Assembly: GCA_035642715.1 (NCBI GenBank)
Contig: DASQRW010000214.1
Location: 1 to 12,149 of the forward strand
DNA length: 12,149 nucleotides
Reading direction: 5' to 3'
From: JAJNBK01 sp035642715
GTDB lineage: Archaea; Thermoproteota; Nitrososphaeria; Nitrososphaerales; Nitrososphaeraceae
Part shown: positions 6,247-12,149 of the stretch, piece by piece
How the letters are laid out: each line of letters starts with the position of its first letter
Numbering within the stretch: the first letter of the stretch is position 1
Made by a program: the position numbers and the translations under genes
The notes under the pieces: model-generated
The model's input: only the letters and a program-made list of their open reading frames with translations
What the model was told of the DNA's origin: nothing
Databases searched by the model: none

Positions 6247-8052
6247 TCAATTCATATCCTTTAACTCTTGTATTTTTTTAGCAACTAGATCAAAGCCCTG
6301 TTGCCAGAATTCAGCTTTTGATATATCAATATTAGATTCTTTGAGTAATTCTTCAGTTTTCTGTGAACCTCCAGCTGAGAGTATTTTAAGATATTTGGGA
6401 ATAAATGATTCTCCTTCTGTTTTGAACTGTTGATACAAAGACAATACTAATAGATTTCCGAAGGAATATGCATAACAATAGAATGGCGTATGGTAAAAAT
6501 GAGGAATATAAACCCATTCCCATTGAAAATCTGGGGACAGAGTTACTGAACTGCCAAACTGTTTAGTCAGATTATTTAAATACAATTCTGATACTTTATC
6601 TATCGTCGCATTTTCTTCTGCAATAGCATGATGTGCGTCTATTTCAAATATAGTGAAGTAAGCCTGACGCATTATTGTAGCATACATATCGTCTATTTGT
6701 TCTGCAATCAATATCTTCTTCTCTTTGCTTGTTACTTTTTTAGTCAAGTTGTCATTTAGCAGCATTTCTGCAAATACTGATGCAGTCTCTGCTAATGGAA
6801 GTGGCGAATGTGATACCAATATTGGTTTGTCAGAAGCTGACATACTATGTATTGCATGACCAAATTCATGTGCCATTGTAGAGACATCTCTGGATTTTCC
6901 ATTGTAATTTAGTAATACATAAGGAGTTCTTTTTGGAGATACAGTATAGCAGAAAGCCCCTCCTAGTTTACTCTTTCTAATTTCCGAATCTATGTGTTGT
7001 TCTTTAAAAATTTGTTCAGTGTATTCCCTAAATTGAGGATCAAAATCTTCAAATGTTTGGAGTACGATATCAACGGCATTTTCATAGTTAAATTTTTTTT
7101 GTTCAGAATTTTTTAATGATAATGGTGCATATAGATGATATCTTTGTAGTTTTTTAATGCCGAGCATCTTTGCTTTTTCTTTAAAATAGTCTTGGAAAAC
7201 TACAGAGTTTCTTTTACATACTGAAAGAAGAGTCTCTACCGTCCTATCATCCAAGTTATTGGAAATATTTCGAGCTGAAATAGGAGACTTGAAGCCACGC
7301 ATAGATATGTTTTCATCATACCATTGAATTACAAGATTCTGATATATTTCACCTAATACCCCACTATTTTTTTTATATACATGCAATAGGGACTTGTATG
7401 CAGCTTCTCTTTCATCAGGTTTTGGACTTCGGATAAGAGAGAGCATTTTTTCTTTATTTGGAAATGTTTTTTTAATGATCTTCTTACCTTTTTTAACAGC
7501 CATGACAAATTCAAAACTACTTGTCATTCTATCATAGATCTTAACAAGCGCATTCGGTCCTGTAACTTCAAGGGTACTAATGATCTTCTCTTCGGGTTCA
7601 GTTAAGGTATACTTTGCAAGTAAACGTTTATGCTTAAGGTATTCTCGATATACAGAAGGTATCGAGTCTATCAAACGCTGGGCATTTTCTTCATCAAGGT
7701 CTTTTTTGAACCATAAATCAAAGAACATCAACCTATTGGTAGTATTTGATCTCATGATTTCCATTTTTGTTACAAGAGAAGCTGCCTCATTTGAAGAGGT
7801 ATCAGCAGAATATCTCAAATGAGCATAACCGCTAGCTTCATTTACTTTTTCTGATATATCTTCAATCAAATGAAGTAAATTTTCAAAATCTGTTGCTGAA
7901 ATCTTTGGATGAAGATCTTTGCGCTTATCTTCAAGTTGTTTTATTCTTGCTTCTAGTGATTGTAGAAATTCTTGAAATTCGCTTTTGTTTGGATCTTCGA
8001 TAAGATCTGTCAATTTCCACGATCCAATCTTTGGTTTGATAAAAAGAGTCAT
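6247..8052 (-). CDS. pepF: Oligoendopeptidase F (M3B family zinc metallopeptidase)
   Basis: Cytoplasmic zinc peptidase that cleaves short peptides internally, acting in peptide turnover after proteasomal or other protease digestion. 601 residues, the usual full length for PepF. N-terminal helical region (~1-110, opening with the typical W-x-L-x-DLIED), PepF N-lobe (~110-190), then the M3 catalytic domain (~200-595). The zinc motif HEFGH is at 395-399 with the third ligand Glu422 in LAETASVFAEMLL, 23 residues after the second His, as in the family. The substrate-binding motif PHFYHTPFYCYAYSFG (His518, Tyr520, Tyr525 region) is also present. No signal peptide. ATG 8052 gives the standard N-terminus; nothing suggests truncation. 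The gene stands alone, facing the hypothetical gene on the other strand. Function is secure at family level; specificity is not known. Confidence 0.95.
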   Translation of the reverse strand: MTLFIKPKIGSWKLTDLIEDPNKSEFQEFLQSLEARIKQLEDKRKDLHPKISATDFENLLHLIEDISEKVNEASGYAHLRYSADTSSNEAASLVTKMEIMRSNTTNRLMFFDLWFKKDLDEENAQRLIDSIPSVYREYLKHKRLLAKYTLTEPEEKIISTLEVTGPNALVKIYDRMTSSFEFVMAVKKGKKIIKKTFPNKEKMLSLIRSPKPDEREAAYKSLLHVYKKNSGVLGEIYQNLVIQWYDENISMRGFKSPISARNISNNLDDRTVETLLSVCKRNSVVFQDYFKEKAKMLGIKKLQRYHLYAPLSLKNSEQKKFNYENAVDIVLQTFEDFDPQFREYTEQIFKEQHIDSEIRKSKLGGAFCYTVSPKRTPYVLLNYNGKSRDVSTMAHEFGHAIHSMSASDKPILVSHSPLPLAETASVFAEMLLNDNLTKKVTSKEKKILIAEQIDDMYATIMRQAYFTIFEIDAHHAIAEENATIDKVSELYLNNLTKQFGSSVTLSPDFQWEWVYIPHFYHTPFYCYAYSFGNLLVLSLYQQFKTEGESFIPKYLKILSAGGSQKTEELLKESNIDISKAEFWQQGFDLVAKKIQELKDMN

Positions 8053-8628
8053 ACAGGGATTTACAACAACGTATAGCTAATTGGAGCTTTATGTTTCTTA
8101 CACTGCTTCTTTAAGACACTATTACAAAAAAAGATTATATTATATTCAGAATGAATTAGCCTTGAACGCTGCATTATTAAAAAATTAAAGTTATCTGTGT
8201 GTATTCATACTGTATATAAATCAATGTCCTATTTTTATTATAATGCGTATACAGTATAAAACCATATTTTTAGCAATGGACAGACATATTCCCCTCAAAT
8301 ACAAGAATTGTCCTCGGTAAATGTCTATACTGGATATGCATAAGCATGATGAGCGTCGAATTATTCATATATAATCGCCTATAAAAAGAAGCTTTACACT
8401 AGGTAGGACAATTCTTCGATATATGGAATAAGAAATTCATTAACAATCAGAATTTGATATGTGGTTAATAGTGGCAGCAAAATATCAACATTGGCAATAG
8501 TAGATAAGTGTGTATATATTAATAGCAATAAAGTTATCTGAAATGACTTGCCTTATTATTATTATAGGATATTACAACACAAGATACAGAATGTGGAAGA
8601 AAGGCCAACAATAAAAAAATATAGTTGA
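8053..8628. other. Intergenic: possible operator pair, otherwise empty
   Basis: About 575 bases without a supported gene. The notable element is a pair of odd-centred palindromes, ATACTGTAT at 8207-8215 and ATACAGTAT at 8249-8257, centres 42 bp apart (four helical turns). A TATA-like AGTATAAAAC at 8252-8261 leads to a 14-codon frame MDRHIPLKYKNCPR at 8276. The pepF promoter must lie just upstream of 8052, where a weak CTATAC-like element sits about 24 bp from the start. Confidence 0.4.
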
Positions 8629-8817
8629 TGCTCTTTATTCATAATAGTATGTCTAATCTTTGCAGACATCTTTAACTTATCTCTGCTACCATTTGGATTC
8701 TACTCAAGACTGTTACCTGAGTTGCAAAATAGATTCAAATCTGTCTACATTCCACCTAATCTGCTTAATTTTACTTTTGACAAAAAAACAATACTAGATT
8801 TTAAAATCATGAGATAA
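8629..8817 (+). pseudogene. Possible C-terminal gene fragment without a start codon
   Basis: An open frame of 62 codons bounded by TGA and TAA with no ATG or GTG before its penultimate residues. It reads like the end of a protein: a hydrophobic stretch (FIIVCLIFADIFNLSLLPFG), then FYSRLLPELQNRFKSVYIPP and NLLNFTFDKKTILDF. I do not recognise the family. Open stretches of this size do occur by chance in AT-rich DNA, so this is a suspicion based on composition only. If real, the front of the gene is missing or frameshifted; a 15-codon frame beginning MLFIHNSMSNL overlaps its beginning. Confidence 0.3.
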
Positions 8818-8898
8818 ACTTAAAGCATTAAAGACTTGAAACTACTTCAGTTTTGTGATCCATGATCATCGAAATAAGAGATAATAATAAGAAAATCT

Positions 8899-8906
8899 CT
8901 TATACT
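8899..8906 (+). promoter_or_regulatory. Candidate TATA box of the DICT gene
   Basis: CTTATACT centred about 31 bp upstream of ATG 8934, which would leave a leader of roughly 5 nt. The spacing matches the other short-leader genes in this window. Confidence 0.45.
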
Positions 8907-8933
8907 GGCAGATGACTAGTATTGTAATTTCTC

Positions 8934-9533
8934 ATGTCAAACATTGATCTTTCAAACTCCCCACCAAATACCCTTAATCCATTCTCACAGTTAATATCTG
9001 ACTTTAGGGGAAAGAGTCTTCCATCTGAGCAGATTGAAGCCGATTACAATAATACTCTGAATTATCCAAACAACTATTTTGTGGCGCCGGAAAGTTGGCA
9101 CGAATGTTTCTATACTGCATCTAGAAAGAACATGCTTTTGCTTAGCAGAGGAATCGAGAATATTGTTAGAGTAAAACCGCCATTTAACAAATTTGTATTA
9201 TTATCGTTGTTTCAAAGAGTTAGCAATTTCAATAGTGTAAAGGAACAATATACCGAGATGGCACCACTTACAAAGAAGTTGTATTTGATAGGGGGCAGAG
9301 GACTCGCTGCTGGAATCAGGCTACCCAATACAGAGATTATTGACAGCAATCATTCAGGCTTGGAAAAGAACTGGGTGATTATCGCACTTGCTCAAGACGA
9401 AGGTTGCGCCTTAATTGCTGAAGAATTGGAAGCTAGAAGATATAGAGGATTTTTTACTACTAATCGGAATCTTGCCAATAGATGCATGGGAGTTCTAAAG
9501 AGTTTGCTACCTATTCAAGAAGTGGATATTTGA
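8934..9533 (+). CDS. DICT sensory-domain protein
   Basis: 199 residues. The C-terminal ~120 residues match the pattern of the DICT domain, a sensory module named from diguanylate cyclases and two-component systems and often linked to light or redox signalling in cyanobacteria and haloarchaea: LFQRVSNF (92-99), the strand LYLIGGRG (116-123), LEKNWVIIAL (143-152) and the closing ALIAEELEARRYRGFFTTNR. The N-terminal ~60 residues are Pro/Asn-rich and may be flexible. No output domain (kinase, HTH, GGDEF) is fused, so it probably acts through a partner protein. The start has a TATA box at nearly leaderless distance. Directly downstream lies a flavin-barrel gene in the same direction with its own promoter. 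The TGA stop is followed in frame by 31 further codons of plausible protein, so the C-terminus may have been shortened. The ligand is unknown. Confidence 0.7.
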   Translation: MSNIDLSNSPPNTLNPFSQLISDFRGKSLPSEQIEADYNNTLNYPNNYFVAPESWHECFYTASRKNMLLLSRGIENIVRVKPPFNKFVLLSLFQRVSNFNSVKEQYTEMAPLTKKLYLIGGRGLAAGIRLPNTEIIDSNHSGLEKNWVIIALAQDEGCALIAEELEARRYRGFFTTNRNLANRCMGVLKSLLPIQEVDI

Positions 9534-9539
9534 TATATT

Positions 9540-9635
9540 ATGTTCTCCATAGAAGGAAAAGATCAAATCTCTGCTCTTGATGATGACATGACGACAAACC
9601 GAGTTAATCAATTTCAACAACATGCTTTTAGCTAG
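9540..9635 (+). CDS. Short open frame in phase with the DICT gene, after its TGA
   Basis: ATG 9540 begins 31 codons (MFSIEGKDQISALDDDM, then polar residues to QQHAFS) in the same reading frame as the DICT gene and only two codons beyond its stop. It could be a former C-terminal extension cut off by a nonsense change, a tiny separate gene, or chance. No independent ribosome-binding site is seen. Hydrophilic; no motif. Confidence 0.25.
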   Translation: MFSIEGKDQISALDDDMTTNRVNQFQQHAFS

Positions 9636-9651
9636 CCCAGAAAATATTTAT

Positions 9652-9659
9652 TGTATAAG
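9652..9659 (+). promoter_or_regulatory. Candidate TATA box of the flavin split-barrel gene
   Basis: TGTATAAG centred about 34 bp upstream of ATG 9690. Together with an AT-rich AAATATTTA just before it, it suggests that the flavin-barrel gene has its own short-leader transcript rather than depending on the DICT gene. Confidence 0.4.
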
Positions 9660-9689
9660 TAGATTATGTAGAGATAAAATGTTGCTGTT

Positions 9690-10139
9690 ATGGTCTCTGA
9701 GGATATGATAATGGAATGTTTAACAAATAGCAAAATACCTATACGGTTAGCTTGTATGTCTATCTCGGATTGGCCTATAGTTGTTTCATTATGGTATACA
9801 TATCTGAATGAGAAGGTTTATTGTGCCACACAAAATACAGCTAAGGTAGTCAAATATTTGAAGAAAAATCCAAAATGTGGTTTCGAAATTGCAGGAGATT
9901 CTTTTCCCTATCGAGGCGTCAGAGGTTATGGTAAAGCATCAATAGTAGAAAATAAAGGTGAAGAAATTCTACGTATGCTGATACAAAAATACTTGATGGG
10001 AAAAGAGACAACAATATCATCATTAAAGTTATATAAACTACTGCTATCTAAAGAGCATCTGCAAAATGAGGTTGCAATAGAAATTATACCAGCAGCTATG
10101 TTTAAGTGGGATTATAAAAAGCGCATGATAGATATCTAG
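9690..10139 (+). CDS. Pyridoxamine 5'-phosphate oxidase-related FMN-binding split-barrel protein
   Basis: 149 residues, typical for single-domain members of the PNPOx-like flavin split-barrel superfamily, which bind FMN, F420 or haem as dimers. Seen in order: strand IPIRLACMS (16-24), the WPIVVSLWYTY strand pair (28-38), EKVYCATQ (41-48), a helix AKVVKYLKKNP (51-61), CGFEIAGDSFPYRGVRGYGKA (63-83), the strand typical of this fold with the RGxRGxG-type turn, and a final EVAIEIIPAAMFKWDY where the last strand and the Trp-containing end fit the family. It could be a flavin reductase-like enzyme or a cofactor-binding regulator; the cofactor cannot be chosen from sequence alone. Met6 and Met8 are alternative starts; ATG 9690 fits the TATA box best. 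Its position after a DICT protein invites a redox-sensing link, which is only inference. Confidence 0.82.
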   Translation: MVSEDMIMECLTNSKIPIRLACMSISDWPIVVSLWYTYLNEKVYCATQNTAKVVKYLKKNPKCGFEIAGDSFPYRGVRGYGKASIVENKGEEILRMLIQKYLMGKETTISSLKLYKLLLSKEHLQNEVAIEIIPAAMFKWDYKKRMIDI

Positions 10140-10203
10140 TATCATTATGACAGATTAAAATCATTGCCATATACACCAAAGCAAGATGTGTGTATCTAAT
10201 AAA

Positions 10204-10410
10204 TTAAATAAAATTGAGTATTAAACGAGAGACAAAAGAAGGGCAAAGAGATAGAGATTTCTTTATTTCTCCTCTCTCTTCACTAGTAATATTACAGCTC
10301 ATGCCCTGGTTCTCCTCTACACTAAGACTCTTGTATGCTAACACCCATTGAAGTGTTCCTATCTCTGTCCAAATATGATCAGTGTCAGCTCCGTTATGAG
10401 TTCTGTGCAT
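10204..10410 (-). CDS. Small hypothetical protein, divergent from the PRC-like gene
   Basis: 68 codons from ATG 10410. The N-terminal half looks like a protein (HIWTEIGTLQWVLAYKSLS) and the middle is polar (EENQGMSCNITSEERGE); the C-terminus is basic and hydrophobic. The open frame continues upstream of the ATG for 17 codons with protein-like content (CEKADHAKRIIQKKKE) but without a start codon, so the true start may differ. A palindromic TATA box at 10461-10470 would start transcription near 10440. Family unknown and no metal or membrane motif is seen. The opposite strand is less protein-like. Moderate to low certainty that it is translated. Confidence 0.4.
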   Translation of the reverse strand: MHRTHNGADTDHIWTEIGTLQWVLAYKSLSVEENQGMSCNITSEERGEIKKSLSLCPSFVSRLILNFI

Positions 10411-10460
10411 CTCTTTCTTCTTTTGAATTATCCTCTTAGCATGATCAGCTTTTTCACAAA

Positions 10461-10470
10461 TTTATATAAA
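10461..10470. promoter_or_regulatory. Palindromic TATA box between divergent genes
   Basis: TTTATATAAA is a perfect 10-bp palindrome centred 25.5 bp upstream of the PRC-like ATG at 10491, exactly right for a leaderless transcript, and about 55 bp upstream of the divergent ATG at 10410. A second TATAAT-like element (10481-10486) is too close to the start to be the TATA box. Confidence 0.6.
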
Positions 10471-10490
10471 ACATATAACCTATAATACTT

Positions 10491-10721
10491 ATGTCAGAAC
10501 CAGCAGTGCTGGATTGGGACAGAATCGTACACAAAAATGTGCGGTCAAGTGATGGACAGGATTCAGGAAACGTAGATGCAGTAGATGCAGACTCGGTAGT
10601 GATTATAACTGGGGGTGCACGTAAAGAATACAGGATACCAAAATCCCAAGTCGAGGGATTCAATGGTGCAGAGGTATTCTTGAAACTTAGCTTTAGAGAA
10701 TTAGAAAAGTATAAAGTATAA
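10491..10721 (+). CDS. Small PRC-barrel-like protein
   Basis: 76 residues, cytoplasmic. The sequence resembles small PRC-barrel/DUF2171-type proteins common in Nitrososphaeria: a short strand with WDRIVHKNVRSSDGQDSGNV (9-28), VDADSVVIITGGARKEYRIP (31-50) and the characteristic closing KSQVEGFNGAEVFLKLSF (51-68), followed by a short helix. In the wider PRC-barrel superfamily the fold serves in RNA processing, photosynthetic reaction centres and other adaptor roles; for these stand-alone archaeal versions no specific function is established to my knowledge. The SNV/DGQ pattern and GFNG turn are what suggested the family. Start ATG 10491 is fixed by the TATA box at leaderless distance. A divergent small gene shares the promoter region. 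Confidence 0.68.
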   Translation: MSEPAVLDWDRIVHKNVRSSDGQDSGNVDAVDADSVVIITGGARKEYRIPKSQVEGFNGAEVFLKLSFRELEKYKV

Positions 10722-11220
10722 TTAGATATCTACTGGAAGTGTATACTGTTAACCAAATAAGATACGATTAACCCAAAGATAGTCAAGTAGGCTTAACCAT
10801 CACCCAATATTATTATATAATAAACCAAATTTGTTATCAAACATGAACAAGGTGCATATTTGAATGAGCCTTTCCCGTTGCGAGTGAATGTTTTATAGAT
10901 AATAAATAATCTGCTACGTCTGTTAAGCACCTATATTTTGTAAACTCAAAGGCTCCATATCCTACCATTATACTTATAGTCGTATCCTATATCAAATGAA
11001 GGCTTTTTTGCCTTACCTATCTCCTCTCTACTATAAATCATACAAGTCCATATTTATAATGCAAAAAGATTCTTTCTATAAGCAACTATCTTCCGATTCC
11101 CTCTCTATTTTCCCAAATAAACCATAATATGTATCTTAGACTCTTAAAACCATTATGTATTCTATTTTGATCTTGTTAAAAGCTCTTTGGCCTAATTTTG
11201 TATTAGCCTTCAAAGTTAAA
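10722..11220. other. Intergenic: palindromic AT element and possible tail of the HTH pseudogene
   Basis: About 500 bases without an intact gene. A 14-bp perfect palindrome TTATTATATAATAA lies at 10810-10823, 26 bp before an ATG (10843) that opens only MNKVHI, so it may be an orphan promoter. On the minus strand, 11076-11220 still reads as broken coding DNA (KANTKLGQRAFNKIKIEYI, a stop, then DTYYGLFGKIERESEDSCL) in a different frame from the preceding pseudogene piece and may be its decayed 3' end. Confidence 0.4.
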
Positions 11221-11832
11221 TTAGCTATTCAATCTATACAAATAATTCTTTGATCTTTCTATTTGCATATCCAATTCATATATCTTATCTATAATCCATT
11301 TGCACCGTTTTTCAAGCGATGACAGTCCAAAAACATTATCCTCATAGCTAACTGAAGAAGTTTAACAACTTGCTCTCCACTAATATCTACTTTCTTAGAT
11401 AACTTACATAACTTTAGAAAATCTCCTATACTCTCATCTCCTAACTCTGTATAAATGGAATTGAGTATATGCAGTCCACTTAGCTTCAAATACTCTCTAT
11501 ACAATTTGCTTACTTCTGGCTCTCTTAGGTTTAGTATGTGGCGACTTGTACAGATGTCTTACCTTCAGAAAATAGTTTGTAGGATTTGGCAGATAGCTCT
11601 TGTTGTTTATACGTTTGTCGTCTGGCTTCTTCTTCTTCCTTTATGATAGCATCTATGCGACGAGGTGAGATTCTTTCTATTTGTGCAATTTCAGCACAAG
11701 TCTTGTGTTGATTAAAATATAGATCTATAACACGCTTTCTTCTTTGCTCTGTTATTTGCGTATGATATTCTTCTAATATAGATAATCGATACTTATAAAG
11801 GGAACGTTTTTTGTGATGCCATTTGCTTTCAT
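11221..11832 (-). pseudogene. Frameshifted HTH/coiled-coil regulator-like gene
   Basis: A former protein spread over at least three frames on the minus strand. Frame one (about 11534-11800) contains EEYHTQITEQRRKRVIDLYF, a helix-turn-helix core CAEIAQIERISPRRIDAIIK, an acidic helix and SYKLFSEGKTSVQVAT before a TAA at 11531. Frame two resumes at once: LNLREPEVSKLYREYLKL, SGLHILNSIYTELGDE, KLCKLSKKVDISGEQVVKLL to about 11347. Frame three continues YEDNVFGLSSLEKRCKWIID, KIYELDMQIERSKNYLYRLN to a TAA at 11221. Each junction needs one missing base. A likely original start is ATG 11832 (MKANGITKNVPFISIDYL), which needs a third frame change near 11775. I recall intact relatives as a multi-copy HTH plus coiled-coil family in Nitrososphaeria, presumably DNA-binding; this copy is inactive. 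Confidence 0.78.
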
Positions 11833-12078
11833 CTAGATACTAAACTAACTCCTTATTACCCTCTACTTTCTTCTTCTTTATAGTAACGTTTCGTAAAGCA
11901 CTAAAGTTTGAGCACCTTTAAGATTTTACAATAATAATAGCGTTCAAACCTGGTAGAGAGAGAGAGATCAAACAAAAGTAACAGTATTAGCAGCATACGA
12001 ATCGGAACTATTTGAACTATACAAAGCAGATGAAAGACTATGCTCCTTTCTCTCTATCTTGCATATATTCAATGAGTT

Positions 12079-12149
12079 TTAAGATATCTGTTCTATCTCT
12101 GGCTCCTCCTCATCAACATTATCATCATTTACTCTTTTAATCCAATCTG
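12079..12149 (-). CDS. C-terminal end of an acidic-tailed protein (partial, 5' part off window)
   Basis: The last 22 codons of a minus-strand frame entering from the right edge: DWIKRVNDDNVDEEEPEIEQ, then Ile-Ser and TAA at 12079-12081. The strongly acidic end after a basic IKR segment resembles the tail of a real protein, but too little is present to name it. It could also be another decayed piece like the neighbouring HTH pseudogene. The gap between (11833-12078) holds a GA dinucleotide run near 11954-11967 and a plus-strand frame without a start that reads VTVLAAYESELFELYKADER; neither is assigned. Confidence 0.4.
   Translation of the reverse strand, partial: DWIKRVNDDNVDEEEPEIEQIS

Noticed and set aside
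7580..7822. Plus-strand frame within pepF
   Set aside because: Shadow of a full-length, motif-complete M3B peptidase.
10454..10663. Minus-strand frame over the PRC-like gene
   Set aside because: Antisense; it would also occupy the divergent promoter.
11455..11646. Plus-strand frame of 63 codons
   Set aside because: Antisense to the HTH pseudogene, Leu/Val-rich shadow.
1..12149. CRISPR array, tRNA, rRNA, insertion sequence or integrase
   Set aside because: No regularly spaced repeats, no T-loop plus acceptor pattern, no rRNA-like sequence, and no transposase motif or terminal inverted repeats were found by reading both strands.

Overview
The window is AT-rich and sparsely coding: short genes sit on both strands, separated by long gaps holding decayed gene pieces. 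TATA boxes lie about 25-35 bp upstream of several start codons, implying nearly leaderless mRNAs. Together with the gene content (Cache histidine kinase, M3B oligoendopeptidase, DICT protein, single-finger C2H2 protein, small PRC-barrel-like protein, and an HTH/coiled-coil family I associate with soil ammonia-oxidising archaea), this points to a Nitrososphaeria (Thaumarchaeota) chromosome, probably Nitrososphaera- or Nitrosocosmicus-like. The lineage is an inference from family recall, not from a search.

Layout. 1-1622 (-): membrane histidine kinase, open at the left edge, with a TATA box and a striking polypyrimidine repeat upstream. 1968-2336 (-): acidic hypothetical protein whose 3' end looks frayed. 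3076-3282 (+): C2H2 zinc-finger mini-protein. 3686-4180 (-): remnant of a short-chain dehydrogenase lacking its nucleotide-binding half and carrying a 10-residue tandem duplication beside the active site. 4481-5083 (-): single-pass membrane-anchored hypothetical. 5512-5643 (-): 43-residue charged mini-protein. 5871-6167 (+): hypothetical, possibly 5'-frameshifted. 6247-8052 (-): intact oligoendopeptidase F. 8934-9533 (+): DICT sensory-domain protein, followed in frame by 31 codons after its TGA. 9690-10139 (+): FMN-binding split-barrel protein. 10204-10410 (-) and 10491-10721 (+): divergent small genes around one palindromic TATA box. 11221-11832 (-): multiply frameshifted HTH/coiled-coil pseudogene. 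12079-12149 (-): acidic C-terminal tail of a gene running off the right edge.

There is no operon, CRISPR array, tRNA, rRNA or intact mobile element. Most genes appear to be independent single transcription units. The clearest shared theme is sensing and regulation (kinase, DICT, zinc finger, flavin barrel, PRC-like). No novel multi-gene system can be supported. The most noteworthy signals are the gene decay with a catalytic-motif duplication in the SDR, the polypyrimidine tract, and the divergent palindromic promoter.
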